A DNA stretch of 64,000 nt, from contig DATASX010000117.1 in NCBI GenBank assembly GCA_036269075.1, forward strand, positions 1 through 64,000, read 5' to 3'. The stretch comes from Sporichthyaceae bacterium. Lineage in GTDB: Bacteria; Actinomycetota; Actinomycetes; Sporichthyales; Sporichthyaceae. Shown piece after piece: positions 26,516-35,714 of the stretch (its first letter is position 1; each line of letters starts with the position of its first letter). The position numbers and the translations under genes were made by a program. The notes under the pieces were generated by a model, which made no database searches, had not been told where the DNA came from, and was given only the letters and a program-made list of their open reading frames with translations.

Positions 26516-28351
26516 TCAGACCGTTTCGATCGCACCGGCGTAGAAGCCGTCGAGTACGTCGGCGTACTTGGTCTCGACGAACTTGCGCCGCACCTTCATG
26601 CTCGCGGTCAGCTCGCCGGCCTCGACCGTGAAGTCGGCCGGCAGGATCGCGAAGTCCTTGATCGTGGAGTAGCTCGGCAACTCGGCGTTGACCGAACGGA
26701 TCGCCTTGTCGACCTCGGCGCGCAGGTCGGAATCGGCTGCGAGCACGGCCAGGTCCTCCGGCTTGCCGGTCGCCTTGGCCCAGCCCTTGGCCACGTCCGG
26801 GTCGAGGGTGATCAGGGCGACGCAGAAGTTCCGGCGTTCCCCGTGCACCACCACGTTGGCGACGTAGGGGCAGGCGGCCTTGATGCGGCCCTCGATCGGC
26901 GCGGGCGCGACGTACTTGCCACCCGAGGTTTTGATCAGTTCCTTCTTGCGGTCGGTGATCCGCAGCCGGCCGACCTCATCGAGTTCCCCGATGTCGCCGG
27001 TGGCGAGCCAGCCGCCGGGCAGCAACGTCGCCGCGGTCTCCGCAGGCATGCCGTGATAGCCGCGCATCACCCCGCGGCTGCGGAACTGGACCTCGCCGTC
27101 CTCGGCGATGCGCACCTCGGTGCCCGGCAGCGGCGGGCCGACGGTACCGAAGCGCACCGAGGCCGGACGGTTCACGAAGCTGGCCGCAGCCGACTCGGTC
27201 AGGCCGTAGCCCTCCAGGATCGGCATCCCGGCCCCGTCGAAGAACTCCGCGATCTGCGGTGACAGCGGCGCCGAACCGGAGATGAACGTGCGGATCCGGC
27301 CCCCGAACCGGTTGCGGATCTTCGCGAACACCAGCCGGTCGGCGACCAGCAACTGCGCCTGCAGCAACGGCGACGGGGACCGGCCCTGTTGGCGCGCCTG
27401 GCTGGCGGCCAGGCCCAACCCGCGGGCCCAGGTGAACAACTGGAGCTTGATGCCGCCCTCGTTGCGGACCGTGGCGACGATCGTGTTGTGGATCTTCTCG
27501 AACACCCGGGGGGCCGCGGCCATCACGGTCGGGCGGATCTCGGCGAGGTTGGCCGCGATCCGGTCCACGCTGCCGTCGATGACGCTGGCGGTGCCATTGG
27601 CGATCATCACGACCTCGAGCGCCTTGCCGAACACGTGGGCCATCGGCAGCCAGAGGAAGTGCAGATCGTCGGGACGGGCGAGGTCCAGCGCGCGGGAGGC
27701 CTCGCCGACGTAGACCCAGTTGTCGTGGGTGAGCTCGACGCCCTTGGGGGTGCCGGTGGTCCCGGAGGTGTAGACGAGCGTCGCCAAGCGGTCGGCGGCG
27801 ATGCCGGCCACCCGCTGCAGGTAGCGCTCCTCGGTCGCCTCCGGGGACTTCGCACCGCTTGCCCGGACGTCCTCGAGGCGGAGGACCCAGTCGCCGTCGG
27901 CACTGTTCACATCGGAATTGGCCTCGACCACGATCACGTTGCGGACGGTCGGGATCTTTTCTCGTACCGAGCGCAGCTTCTCGACCTGGGCGTCGTTCTC
28001 GGCGATGACGATCAGCGAGGCCGAGTCGGCGATGACGTAGGCGCACTCGTCAGCGGTGTTCGACGGGTAGATCGTGGTCGTCGCGCCACCGGCGGCGAGG
28101 ATGGCCAGATCGGCGAGGATCCACTCCCAACTGGTGCCGGCCAGGATCGCGACCCGGGTCTCGGCCTCGACGCCCAACCCGATCAGCCCGGCGGCCAGGT
28201 TGCGGACCTGCTCGGTGGTCTGGGCCCAGGTCAGGCTGGTCCAACCGGCGCCGGCGCGGTACTTGAACGCGAGCGAGGACGGGGTGGCCGTCGTCCGTTC
28301 GACGAGCAGTCCGGGGATGGAGACGGGCGCGGGAGCCTGCGTAGTCGTCAC
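26516..28351 (-). CDS. Long-chain fatty-acid-CoA ligase (FadD15-like)
   Basis: A 611-residue AMP-forming ligase that activates a fatty acid to acyl-CoA. The AMP-binding motif is LVYTSGTTGTPKGVELTHDNWVY. Further motifs are GYGLTESAAASFVNRP, GWLATGDIGELDEVGRLRITDRKKELIKTSGGKYVAP and the C-terminal segment of Mycobacterium FadD15-like proteins (CVALITLDPD). It starts at GTG. A strong hairpin at 28384-28414 separates it from the monooxygenase gene upstream on the same strand. Confidence 0.9.
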   Translation of the reverse strand: MTTTQAPAPVSIPGLLVERTTATPSSLAFKYRAGAGWTSLTWAQTTEQVRNLAAGLIGLGVEAETRVAILAGTSWEWILADLAILAAGGATTTIYPSNTADECAYVIADSASLIVIAENDAQVEKLRSVREKIPTVRNVIVVEANSDVNSADGDWVLRLEDVRASGAKSPEATEERYLQRVAGIAADRLATLVYTSGTTGTPKGVELTHDNWVYVGEASRALDLARPDDLHFLWLPMAHVFGKALEVVMIANGTASVIDGSVDRIAANLAEIRPTVMAAAPRVFEKIHNTIVATVRNEGGIKLQLFTWARGLGLAASQARQQGRSPSPLLQAQLLVADRLVFAKIRNRFGGRIRTFISGSAPLSPQIAEFFDGAGMPILEGYGLTESAAASFVNRPASVRFGTVGPPLPGTEVRIAEDGEVQFRSRGVMRGYHGMPAETAATLLPGGWLATGDIGELDEVGRLRITDRKKELIKTSGGKYVAPAPIEGRIKAACPYVANVVVHGERRNFCVALITLDPDVAKGWAKATGKPEDLAVLAADSDLRAEVDKAIRSVNAELPSYSTIKDFAILPADFTVEAGELTASMKVRRKFVETKYADVLDGFYAGAIETV

Positions 28352-28383
28352 GCTCCAACCCTAATCACGGGCGCCGAACGGGC

Positions 28384-28414
28384 GGGAGCCCCGACCGGAT
28401 CGGTCGGGGCTCCC
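28384..28414 (-). terminator. Hairpin between the monooxygenase and acyl-CoA ligase genes
   Basis: GGGAGCCCCGACCG pairs perfectly with CGGTCGGGGCTCCC around a 3-nt loop, 21 nt after the monooxygenase stop. It indicates that the monooxygenase is not co-transcribed with the ligase. Confidence 0.85.
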
Positions 28415-28434
28415 GTTCGTTGCGCGGTGCTGCG

Positions 28435-29937
28435 TCAGCTTGGGCTGGTGGCGTAGTCCGCCGCCCAGGCCATGCCGTAGGCGTCGTCGCCCATCTCGTC
28501 CGACCCCAGGCCCATGTAGTCGAACAGGCCGGTGAGGTCCGGCGGCTGAACCTCGCCACCGAGCAGGCGCTGGACGATCGTCTTCTGGTGGATGATCGCG
28601 TTGCGGTCCTCCCACCAGATCCGCCGGCACGGGTCGGAGCAGAACCAGTAGCTGTAGCCGTTGTGGACCAGCTTGTAGCCCGGGACGGCCGGGTACTTCT
28701 GCGAGTAGACCGAGGTCGAGGTCATCAGCGGGAGCTGGCACATGTTGCACTCCCACGGCAGGGCGCCGGGCAGCGTGAGGTCGGGACGACCGTCGTTGAT
28801 GTTGTGGATGATGACGTCCCAGTGCTTGCCGAACGAGTCGTCGAAGTGCGGGTACTTCTCGTTCAGCCACTCCCGCTCGGCCTTGCCGACACCGCCAGGC
28901 GGATTCCAGAACAGGGTCCAGCGGTAGAACCACGTGCCCAGGTGCAGAGAGTGGTGCGCGTGGTCGAGGCCGTCGACGAACTCGTCCCAGAACCAGGGCT
29001 TGTCCAGGCCGTAGTCCTCCAGCGAGGTGATGAACTGCTCGCCGATCCACTCCTCCATGAACTCCTTGTAGGACTGCTCGCGACCCTCCAGCGGGGTGTA
29101 GTAGTCCATCGAGGGGCCCGTGGCGATCGCGAAGATCCGGCTGGACAGCCAGAACGAGCGGTCGATGATCCACTGGGCGTGTTCCTTGCGGTTGTTCTCC
29201 AGCAGGATCTCCAGGGTCGGGGCGCCCTGCTGGGCATGCCGGGCCTCGTCGGTCTGGATCGAGCTGATCATGTTGGCGAAGTTGACGTCGCCGGAGTCCA
29301 GGGCGTTGGCGGCCAGCGCCACGAACTGCAGGTTCGAGAAGCCGGTCTCGAAGGTGAACGGCAGACCGAGGGCGACGTCCACGGCCGAGGTGCAGGTCAT
29401 GAAGCCGTCGAACAGCGCACGGCAGGCGATGATCACCCAGTTGTTGGTCTGGTAGCTCTTGACGGCCCAGTCGTAGTGGATGTCCTTCGGCACGAACTCG
29501 TGGGAGAACCAGAGGTTGATCTGGGCGTGCCGCATCTCGTCCATCGCGCCGAAGACGGCCATGTTCCGCCAGCCGCCGGTCAGGCCGAAACGAGCCATCT
29601 TGAGCTCGGCCGGGACCGCGAGGTACTCGATCTGGGTCAACGCGGTGAAGTGAACCTTGGCGTTGGTCTTCCAGCCCTCGGGCAGGTTGTCGTAGATCTC
29701 CGAGCGCTGCAGGGCGGCCTTGACCGAGTAGGCGGCAGCGTCCTTCTCCCGCTGGGTACCGACGTACTCGGCGTAGGAGTTGCGGTAGTCCTCGCGCCAC
29801 TTGGCCCAGGTACCCGGGTCGCTGTCCTCGCCGCCGGCCATCCAGTCGGGGAACACGGTCTGGTGGTCGACGTAGGTGAAGTCCCAGTCCGTGAGCCGAG
29901 TGATGTCGTGCCATTCCTCGCGCTTGAGGATCGTCAC
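28435..29937 (-). CDS. Soluble diiron monooxygenase hydroxylase alpha subunit (toluene-4-monooxygenase TmoA-like)
   Basis: A 500-residue hydroxylase. Counting from GTG 29937, the diiron ligands fall at Glu104, Glu134, His137, Glu197, Glu231 and His234, exactly the numbering of T4MO TmoA. That numbering and GGAGG upstream fix this start over ATG 29952. Active-site positions differ: Leu100 and Ile103 where TmoA has Ile100 and Gly103, and Ser201 for Thr201. A YHS-type Cys motif (CNMCQLP...CSDPC) follows at about 395-435. The beta, gamma, effector, ferredoxin and reductase subunits are not nearby, so partners must lie elsewhere. The aromatic or alkene substrate is unknown. Confidence 0.88.
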   Translation of the reverse strand: MTILKREEWHDITRLTDWDFTYVDHQTVFPDWMAGGEDSDPGTWAKWREDYRNSYAEYVGTQREKDAAAYSVKAALQRSEIYDNLPEGWKTNAKVHFTALTQIEYLAVPAELKMARFGLTGGWRNMAVFGAMDEMRHAQINLWFSHEFVPKDIHYDWAVKSYQTNNWVIIACRALFDGFMTCTSAVDVALGLPFTFETGFSNLQFVALAANALDSGDVNFANMISSIQTDEARHAQQGAPTLEILLENNRKEHAQWIIDRSFWLSSRIFAIATGPSMDYYTPLEGREQSYKEFMEEWIGEQFITSLEDYGLDKPWFWDEFVDGLDHAHHSLHLGTWFYRWTLFWNPPGGVGKAEREWLNEKYPHFDDSFGKHWDVIIHNINDGRPDLTLPGALPWECNMCQLPLMTSTSVYSQKYPAVPGYKLVHNGYSYWFCSDPCRRIWWEDRNAIIHQKTIVQRLLGGEVQPPDLTGLFDYMGLGSDEMGDDAYGMAWAADYATSPS

Positions 29938-29953
29938 GCCGAATTCCTCCATC

Positions 29954-29971
29954 CACCGGGAGATCCCGGTG
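29954..29971. promoter_or_regulatory. Inverted repeat just upstream of the monooxygenase gene
   Basis: CACCGGGA and TCCCGGTG flank 2 nt, about 17 bp ahead of the chosen GTG start. It could be a repressor operator or a small hairpin next to the GGAGG ribosome site at 29950-29946. Confidence 0.5.
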
Positions 29972-30322
29972 CTAGCTGTTGCGTCGCAGCCTGTTCTACG
30001 GGTGTTCGAAAAGGCCTGCAGCGGCGCGACCGGGTGGACGGGGCGCTTTCTTTCGTCCCGTCAGGACGAATGAACTCGCTCCCCCAAGCCGCGCGCAGCC
30101 CCCGCCACCAGCCTGCCGCCGGGCCTCGGTCGGATGTAATCGCAGGTCAGGGGCAACGTACCGAGCGCCGCGACGGGTTCGGGCAGCGGCCCGGACTCGC
30201 CAGAAAATGGCGCGAACACGTTCGCCGGAAACCGGCCGGAACCGCATGGCCTCGGTCACATCCCGGCCCCGGGACGCGTGTTCCGGGGCCGGGAAGGGCC
30301 GATCTGGTCCTGTCAGGACAGG
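29972..30322. other. Intergenic stretch between monooxygenase and aldo/keto reductase genes
   Basis: About 350 bp without a convincing gene. It holds the terminator at 30261-30294 and, presumably, the monooxygenase promoter. A short segment near 30198-30215 (CTCGCCAGAAAATGGCG) resembles half of palindrome copy D but has no partner arm. Confidence 0.6.
30261..30294 (-). terminator. Hairpin downstream of the aldo/keto reductase gene
   Basis: TCCCGGCCCCGG and CCGGGGCCGGGA pair over 12 bp around a 10-nt loop, about 28 nt past the reductase stop on the minus strand. Confidence 0.75.
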
Positions 30323-31294
30323 TCAGTAGCGGGATCCGACCGGGGCGGGCAGCTCGTCGAGGCGCTTGTGGAGGTGGTCCGGCAGCACGACGTTCGCCGC
30401 CGCAGTGTTCTCCAGCACCCGCTCCCGGCGCCGGGTGCCCGGGATGGGCACGATCGCCGGGGAGGTGGCCAGCGTCCAGGCCAGGGCCACCTGCGCGGGT
30501 GTGGCGCCCAGCTCCGTGGCCACCGCACGGACCTCGTCCACCAGCCGTTGGTTACCGGCCCGGGCCTCGTCGGTGAAGCGCGGGTTGCGGGCGCGGAAGT
30601 CCTTGGGCTCGAACTTCATCTCGGCGCTGATCGCGCCGGTGAGGAAACCGCGGCCGAGCGGGGCGAACGGGATGAGCGTCGCCCCGTTGGCCTCGCACCA
30701 GGCCAGCACACCGTTCTCCAGCACGTCGCGGGTCCAGAGCGAGAACTCCGACTGCACGGAGGCCACCGGGTGGACGCAGTGGGCTCGGGCGCACTCCTGC
30801 GCGGTGGCTTCGGACAGCCCGATTGCGCGCACGAGGCCGCGCTGCACCAGCTCGGCCATCGCGCCCCAGGTCTCCTCGATCGGGACGTTCGGGTCGACGC
30901 GGTGCAGCTGGTACAGGTCGACCGAGTCGGTCTGCAGCCGACGGAGTGAGTCCTCCAGCTGGGTCGCGACGTTCTCCGGCCGGCCGTCCTTGATGAACTC
31001 GAAGGTCTTCACGTCGACGTACAGGCCCAGCTTCGTGGCCAGCACGACCCGGTCGCGGCGGCCGGCCAGTGCCCGGCCGACCAGATCCTCGTTGTGGTGC
31101 GGGCCGTAGGCCGGCGCGGTGTCGATGAGCGTGACGCCCGCGTCGATCGCGGCGTGGATGGTGGCGATGGCGGCGGTGTCGTCCTTCTGGGACGGGTCGT
31201 AGGCCCAGGACATGCTCATGCAGCCGAGGCCGACCGCGCCGACGTTCAGGCCGCTGCTGCCCAGGGAACGGGTGGGGATCCGGTCGTCAGTCAT
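30323..31294 (-). CDS. Aldo/keto reductase
   Basis: A 323-residue NADPH-dependent TIM-barrel oxidoreductase. The catalytic tetrad is visible as DTAPAYGPHHNEDLVG (Asp, Tyr), LATKLG (Lys) and YQLHRVDP (His). The cofactor-binding end is IPIPGTRRRERVLENTAA. It resembles the AKR13/YakC group that reduces aldehydes and ketones. The gene is monocistronic, 42 nt from lspA on the same strand. Its substrate cannot be deduced. Confidence 0.92.
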   Translation of the reverse strand: MTDDRIPTRSLGSSGLNVGAVGLGCMSMSWAYDPSQKDDTAAIATIHAAIDAGVTLIDTAPAYGPHHNEDLVGRALAGRRDRVVLATKLGLYVDVKTFEFIKDGRPENVATQLEDSLRRLQTDSVDLYQLHRVDPNVPIEETWGAMAELVQRGLVRAIGLSEATAQECARAHCVHPVASVQSEFSLWTRDVLENGVLAWCEANGATLIPFAPLGRGFLTGAISAEMKFEPKDFRARNPRFTDEARAGNQRLVDEVRAVATELGATPAQVALAWTLATSPAIVPIPGTRRRERVLENTAAANVVLPDHLHKRLDELPAPVGSRY

Positions 31295-31336
31295 GAGCCC
31301 TTCTTACCCGGCTCGCCCGACCGCGTGCACCGGGGC

Positions 31337-31891
31337 TCAGTAGGAGCGGCGGCCCTCGAGCGGGATGTTCTTCATCGCGAGCACCACGACGATCCCCCCG
31401 GCCACGCAGAATGCGCTGTCGGCGACGTTGAACACCGGCCAGTGGGTGATGTGCAGGAAGTCGACGACGTGCCCGCGGCCGAAGCCCGGGGCGCGGAACA
31501 GGCGGTCGGTCAGGTTGCCCAGAGCCCCGCCGAGCACCAGGCCGAACACCAGCGCCCACCACGTGCTGCCGAGTCGTGCCGCGGTGCGCAGGATCGCGAC
31601 GATCACCGCGACGCTGACCGCCGAGAACACGATCGTCATGCCGACGCCGAGACCGAACGCGGCCCCGGGGTTGCGGACCAACTCGAGGTTGAACGCCGAC
31701 CCGAACACGTCGACCGGATGCTTTCGCCCGGCCAACTGGTGGACCGCGACGATCTTCGTGACCAGGTCGGTCGCGTAGGTCAGCACCGCCGCGAGAACCA
31801 GCACCACCAGACGGCCGCGCCGGATCCGCAGGGCAACCCCCCGCGAGGTACGAGTCGCCAGGTGCGGTGATTCGTCGTCGAGATCGGTCAT
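31337..31891 (-). CDS. lspA: Lipoprotein signal peptidase II
   Basis: A 184-residue inner-membrane aspartyl protease that removes signal peptides from prolipoproteins. Four hydrophobic segments are visible. The catalytic motifs are [14 protein letters not shown] plus [28 protein letters not shown] (first Asp) and [13 protein letters not shown] (second Asp). ATG 31891 gives the normal length; a longer frame upstream has no support. Several predicted lipoproteins in this window are potential substrates. Confidence 0.95.
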   Translation of the reverse strand: MTDLDDESPHLATRTSRGVALRIRRGRLVVLVLAAVLTYATDLVTKIVAVHQLAGRKHPVDVFGSAFNLELVRNPGAAFGLGVGMTIVFSAVSVAVIVAILRTAARLGSTWWALVFGLVLGGALGNLTDRLFRAPGFGRGHVVDFLHITHWPVFNVADSAFCVAGGIVVVLAMKNIPLEGRRSY

Positions 31892-32071
31892 TTCTCCAAC
31901 TGTTCCTCGGCGCCGGGGCCAGGGTCTCACGGTGCTGGTGTTCGCTTGCGCTCCTCGCTCGTGTTCCCTTCGGTCAACAGGCTTCAATCGGCTCGGCACC
32001 TGCGATGGCTCGCGAGCTCGCTCTCACGCTGCGCTCGCCTCACTCGCCTGTTCCTCGCTCGTCGCAGTCGC
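31892..32071. other. Intergenic region rich in GCTCG/GCGAG motifs
   Basis: A 180-bp spacer between lspA and menD with repeated CTCGCTCG and CTGCGCTCGC words. A similar block lies between rex and the glutaredoxin-like gene (53680-53710). No gene or clear hairpin is seen. Confidence 0.4.
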
Positions 32072-33766
32072 TCACGGTCGAAGCGCCGCCCCCACCGCCT
32101 CCTGCAGCGCTATCTGGAGTTTCGCGGCGTCGGCCCGGTCGGTGGGCACCCGGACCAGTCGGATCCCCGAGCCCTCCCGGATGGCATCGGTCAGCTCGTG
32201 GGCCGTGGTGACCGAGACTGCTGGGATGCCGGCCACGGCCGCATCGGCACAGAGGTCGATCCCGTGCGGGGTGCCGAAGAGCCGCTCGAAGCCGGGCAGC
32301 CCGGCCTGCGGCAGGGTGCCGAAGATGCCGCCGCCGTCGTTGTCCACGACCACCAGCACCAGGTCCGGGCGGGGGTCCTCCGGGGCCAGCAGCAAGCCGT
32401 TGCGGTCGTAGAGGTAGGTCAGGTCGCCGAGCAGCGCAACGGCCGGCCCATCCACCCCGCCGCACGCGTGCTGGTGCGCCAACGCCGCGCCGATCGCGGT
32501 GGACACCAGGCCGTCGATCCCGTTCACCCCGCGGTTGGCCACCACCGTGATGTCGTCGCGGGCGGGCAGCGTCAGTTCCACGTCACGGATGGGGCGGCTG
32601 GGGCCGCAGATCAACAGGCCGCCGGCCGGCAGGGCCGCGCCGACCACTCCGGCGACGCCGACCTCGGTCAACCGTGCCGACTCACGTTCCGCGTCCAGCA
32701 CGGCGCAGGCGGCCCGGCCGGCACGCCGCCAGCGGCCCAACCACGCGGACTCGGTGTCCGCCACCGAGTCCAGGTTGAGCCAAGGCGTGCGCGGGATCAC
32801 CCGGCAGGCACTGCGAGTCGGGTCCGGCCAGACCGGTCTGGAATCCATCACGATCTGTGTGCCGGCCCGACCGAGCCAACGCAGCAGCGGGCGGGACAGG
32901 CTCGGCCGGCCCACGGTGAACACCACGTCGGGCGGATCCTCCGCGAAGGCCTCGTCGGCCAGCAGGAGAGGGTAGCCGGCGATCGCGTTGGGCCCGAGCC
33001 GGCAGTTGCTGGTCGGCTCCGCGAACAGCGGCCAACCCAGGTGCTCGGCCAGGGACACGACGCTCGACGCGGTGATCACGCCGTCCCCGGCCACGATCGC
33101 ACCGCGCTCCGGGATCCCCTCCCCGAGGAGTTCGGAGACCGGCATGGACGCCGGCTCGATCCGGTCCACCCACACCCAGACGGCGCCGTCCTCCCGCCCC
33201 TCCAAGGACTCCGGCCAGGACGGGTCGCCGTCCGGCACCAGCGGCTCGCGGAACGCCAGGTTCAGGTGCACCGGCCCGCCCACGGCCGTGCCCGTGGCAG
33301 CGGCCACGGCCCGGCCCACCAGGGAACGCCAGTAGCCGACCTGACCGACCACCGGCTCGGGCACCCCGACCTCGGCGAACATCCGCACGGCCCGGCCGTA
33401 CAACCCCAACTGGTCGACGGTCTGACTGGCGCCGGTGCCGCGAAGCTCCGGTGGCCGGTCCGCGGTCAACACCAGCAGGGGCACGTTGCCCAGGTCGGCC
33501 TCCAGCACCGCCGGGTGCAGGGCCGCGGCGGCGGTCCCGGACGTGCAGACCACGGGCACCGGTCGTCCGGAGACGCGGGCCAGGCCGATCGCCAGGTAGG
33601 CCGCGGAGCGTTCGTCGATCCGGACGTGCAGCCGGATGCGGTCCTCGCGGTACAGGGCCAACGCCAACGGCGCGGACCGCGAGCCCGGCGCCAGCACCGC
33701 CTCGGTGACGCCGCATCGGACCAACTCGTCGACCAGCACCCGCGCCAACGCGGTGGACGGGTTCAC
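32072..33766 (-). CDS. menD: SEPHCHC synthase (menaquinone biosynthesis)
   Basis: A 564-residue thiamine-diphosphate enzyme that joins isochorismate and 2-oxoglutarate in the second committed menaquinone step. The N-terminal ThDP-pyrimidine domain has ALAPGSRSAPLALAL and ERSAAYLAIGLARVSGRPVPVVCTSGTA. The C-terminal ThDP-binding motif is ALLGDLTYLYDRNGLLLAPE...VVVDNDGGGIF. GTG 33766 overlaps the menC stop by 4 nt (GTGA), so menC-menD are translationally coupled. Confidence 0.95.
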   Translation of the reverse strand: MNPSTALARVLVDELVRCGVTEAVLAPGSRSAPLALALYREDRIRLHVRIDERSAAYLAIGLARVSGRPVPVVCTSGTAAAALHPAVLEADLGNVPLLVLTADRPPELRGTGASQTVDQLGLYGRAVRMFAEVGVPEPVVGQVGYWRSLVGRAVAAATGTAVGGPVHLNLAFREPLVPDGDPSWPESLEGREDGAVWVWVDRIEPASMPVSELLGEGIPERGAIVAGDGVITASSVVSLAEHLGWPLFAEPTSNCRLGPNAIAGYPLLLADEAFAEDPPDVVFTVGRPSLSRPLLRWLGRAGTQIVMDSRPVWPDPTRSACRVIPRTPWLNLDSVADTESAWLGRWRRAGRAACAVLDAERESARLTEVGVAGVVGAALPAGGLLICGPSRPIRDVELTLPARDDITVVANRGVNGIDGLVSTAIGAALAHQHACGGVDGPAVALLGDLTYLYDRNGLLLAPEDPRPDLVLVVVDNDGGGIFGTLPQAGLPGFERLFGTPHGIDLCADAAVAGIPAVSVTTAHELTDAIREGSGIRLVRVPTDRADAAKLQIALQEAVGAALRP

Positions 33767-34731
33767 CGGATGCTCTCCCCTGCCGCCGCGGCGGCACGCA
33801 CCGCGTTCAGTCGCTGCTCCCAGGCCACGGCCACATCGTGGGGGGCGGCCAACGCGGCCAACGCGGCGGGGTCCGGGACGGCCCGGCGCACCGGCAGATG
33901 ACCGTCCTTCGGAAGCAGGGGCTCGGCGCACACATCGCGCTCCAGCAGCGCCACGGTGGCCAGCCCGCAGGCATAGGGCAGCTCGGGCAGCGCCGCGGCC
34001 AACGCCACCCCGGCGGCGATGCCGACCGAGGTCTCCAACGCCGAGGACACCACCACGGGCAGCCCGATCGCCTCGATCAGCCGCAGCGCCGCGGCGACCC
34101 CACCCAGCGGCGCCACCTTGATCACCGCGATGTCCGCGGCGTGCTCCCGGGCCACCCGCAACGGATCAGCCGCGCGGCGGATGGACTCGTCCGCCGCGAT
34201 CGGGACGTCCACCAGTCGGCGCACCGCGGCCAGTTCCCCGACGGTGGCGCACGGCTGCTCGACGTATTCCAGGCCGACCTCGCGGTCCAGCGCGACGATC
34301 GCCGCCGCGGCGGTGTCGGGGTCCGGCCAGCCGCCGTTTGCGTCCACCCGGATCCGCCCCGCCGGGCCCAGGGCGTCGCGCACCGCGGACACCCGGATCA
34401 GATCGTCGGCGAGCGACTGCCCAGCCTCGGCCACCTTGACCTTCGCCGTGTGCGCGCCCGAGGACGCAGCGACGATGGCGCGCGCCCGCTCGGGGTCGCA
34501 GGCAGGCACGGTGACGTTGACCGGCACCCGATCGCGCACCGGCGCGGGCCACCCGACGGTGGCGGCCTCCACCGCGCACTGCCACCACGGGACCGACGCC
34601 GCGAGGTCGTAGTCGTCGAACGGCGCGAACTCCGCCCATCCGGCCGGACCCCGCAGCAACACCCCGGTGCGCATGGTCAGCCCGCGGAACCGGGTGCGCA
34701 GCGGGATCGCATAGGTGTGGACGTCGAGCAC
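33763..34731 (-). CDS. menC: o-Succinylbenzoate synthase
   Basis: A 322-residue enolase-superfamily enzyme that dehydrates SHCHC to o-succinylbenzoate. It is the short actinobacterial type. Catalytic residues visible are the KxK lysine in HTAKVKVAE, metal ligands in RVDANGGWPD, EYVEQPC and IAADES, and the second lysine in VIKVAPLGG. GTG 34731 gives LDVHTYAIPLRTRFRG, the normal family opening. The gene is divergent from menB across 60 bp. Confidence 0.92.
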   Translation of the reverse strand: MLDVHTYAIPLRTRFRGLTMRTGVLLRGPAGWAEFAPFDDYDLAASVPWWQCAVEAATVGWPAPVRDRVPVNVTVPACDPERARAIVAASSGAHTAKVKVAEAGQSLADDLIRVSAVRDALGPAGRIRVDANGGWPDPDTAAAAIVALDREVGLEYVEQPCATVGELAAVRRLVDVPIAADESIRRAADPLRVAREHAADIAVIKVAPLGGVAAALRLIEAIGLPVVVSSALETSVGIAAGVALAAALPELPYACGLATVALLERDVCAEPLLPKDGHLPVRRAVPDPAALAALAAPHDVAVAWEQRLNAVRAAAAAGESIR

Positions 34732-34791
34732 CCGGCCATCCTGCCCGAGCGCGCGGATACGGTGACCCGACGCGGAGCGGAAAGGACACAC

Positions 34792-35703
34792 GTGGTGGAC
34801 AACGAGGTCTCGGAGCTGTTCGACCCGAGCGCGTGGCGGACGGTGCCCGGCTTCGACTTCACCGACATCACCTACCACCGGGCCGTCGCGTCCGGCACCG
34901 TGCGAATCGCGTTCCACCGGCCGGAGGTGCGCAACGCGTTCCGACCGCACACCGTCGACGAGCTCTACCGCGCGCTGGACCATGCGCGGATGTCCAGTGA
35001 CGTCGGCGCTGTCCTGCTCACCGGCAACGGGCCCTCGCCGCGTGACGGCGTGTGGTCGTTCTGCTCCGGCGGCGACCAGCGAATCCGCGGCCGCACCGGC
35101 TACCAGTATGCGGCCGGCGACACCGCGGACACGGTGGACCCGGCCCGGGCCGGGCGGTTGCACATCCTGGAGTGTCAACGGCTGATCCGGTTCATGCCCA
35201 AGGTGGTCATCGCCGTGATCCCCGGCTGGGCGGCCGGCGGCGGGCACTCCCTCTACGTGGTCGCCGACCTGGCCCTGGCTTCGGCCGAGCACGCCCGCTT
35301 CAAGCAGACCGACGCCGACGTGGGCAGCTTCGACGGCGGGTACGGCTCGGCGTACCTGGCGCGGCAGGTGGGCCAGAAGTTCGCCCGGGAGATCTTCTTC
35401 CTGGGCCAGGAGTACTCCGCCGCGGACGCGTACCGAATGGGTGCCGTGAACAAGGTGGTCCCGCACGCCGAGCTCGAGGCGGAGGCGCTGCGCTGGGCGA
35501 CGATCATCAACGCCAAGAGCCCGACCGCGCAGCGCATGCTCAAGTACTCGTTCAACCTCATCGACGACGGCCTGGTCGGCCAGCAGATCTTCGCCGGGGA
35601 GACGACCCGCCTGGCCTACATGACCGACGAGGCCGTCGAGGGCCGGGACTCGTTCCTCGAGAAGCGTGCCCCGGACTGGTCGCGCTTCCCCTGGTACTTC
35701 TGA
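34792..35703 (+). CDS. menB: 1,4-Dihydroxy-2-naphthoyl-CoA synthase
   Basis: A 303-residue crotonase-fold enzyme that cyclises o-succinylbenzoyl-CoA. Characteristic segments are IAFHRPEVRNAFRPHTVDELYRAL, FCSGGDQRIRG (oxyanion hole), IPGWAAGGGHSLYVVADLALAS, QTDADVGSFDGGYGSAYLARQVG (catalytic Asp/Tyr region) and the C-terminal DWSRFPWYF. AAAGGA precedes the paired GTG codons at 34792 and 34795; either could be used. The gene ends 11 nt before a convergent small gene. Confidence 0.95.
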   Translation: MVDNEVSELFDPSAWRTVPGFDFTDITYHRAVASGTVRIAFHRPEVRNAFRPHTVDELYRALDHARMSSDVGAVLLTGNGPSPRDGVWSFCSGGDQRIRGRTGYQYAAGDTADTVDPARAGRLHILECQRLIRFMPKVVIAVIPGWAAGGGHSLYVVADLALASAEHARFKQTDADVGSFDGGYGSAYLARQVGQKFAREIFFLGQEYSAADAYRMGAVNKVVPHAELEAEALRWATIINAKSPTAQRMLKYSFNLIDDGLVGQQIFAGETTRLAYMTDEAVEGRDSFLEKRAPDWSRFPWYF

Positions 35704-35714
35704 GCTACCACCCA

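Noticed and set aside
30190-30220. Possible sixth palindrome copy
   Set aside because: Only one arm-like segment (CTCGCCAGAAAATGGCG) is present with no complementary arm nearby.
31930-32070. Mobile-element remnant suggested by repeated GCTCG words
   Set aside because: No terminal inverted repeats, target duplications or transposase fragments are visible; similar words occur near 53690 and may be a compositional habit.
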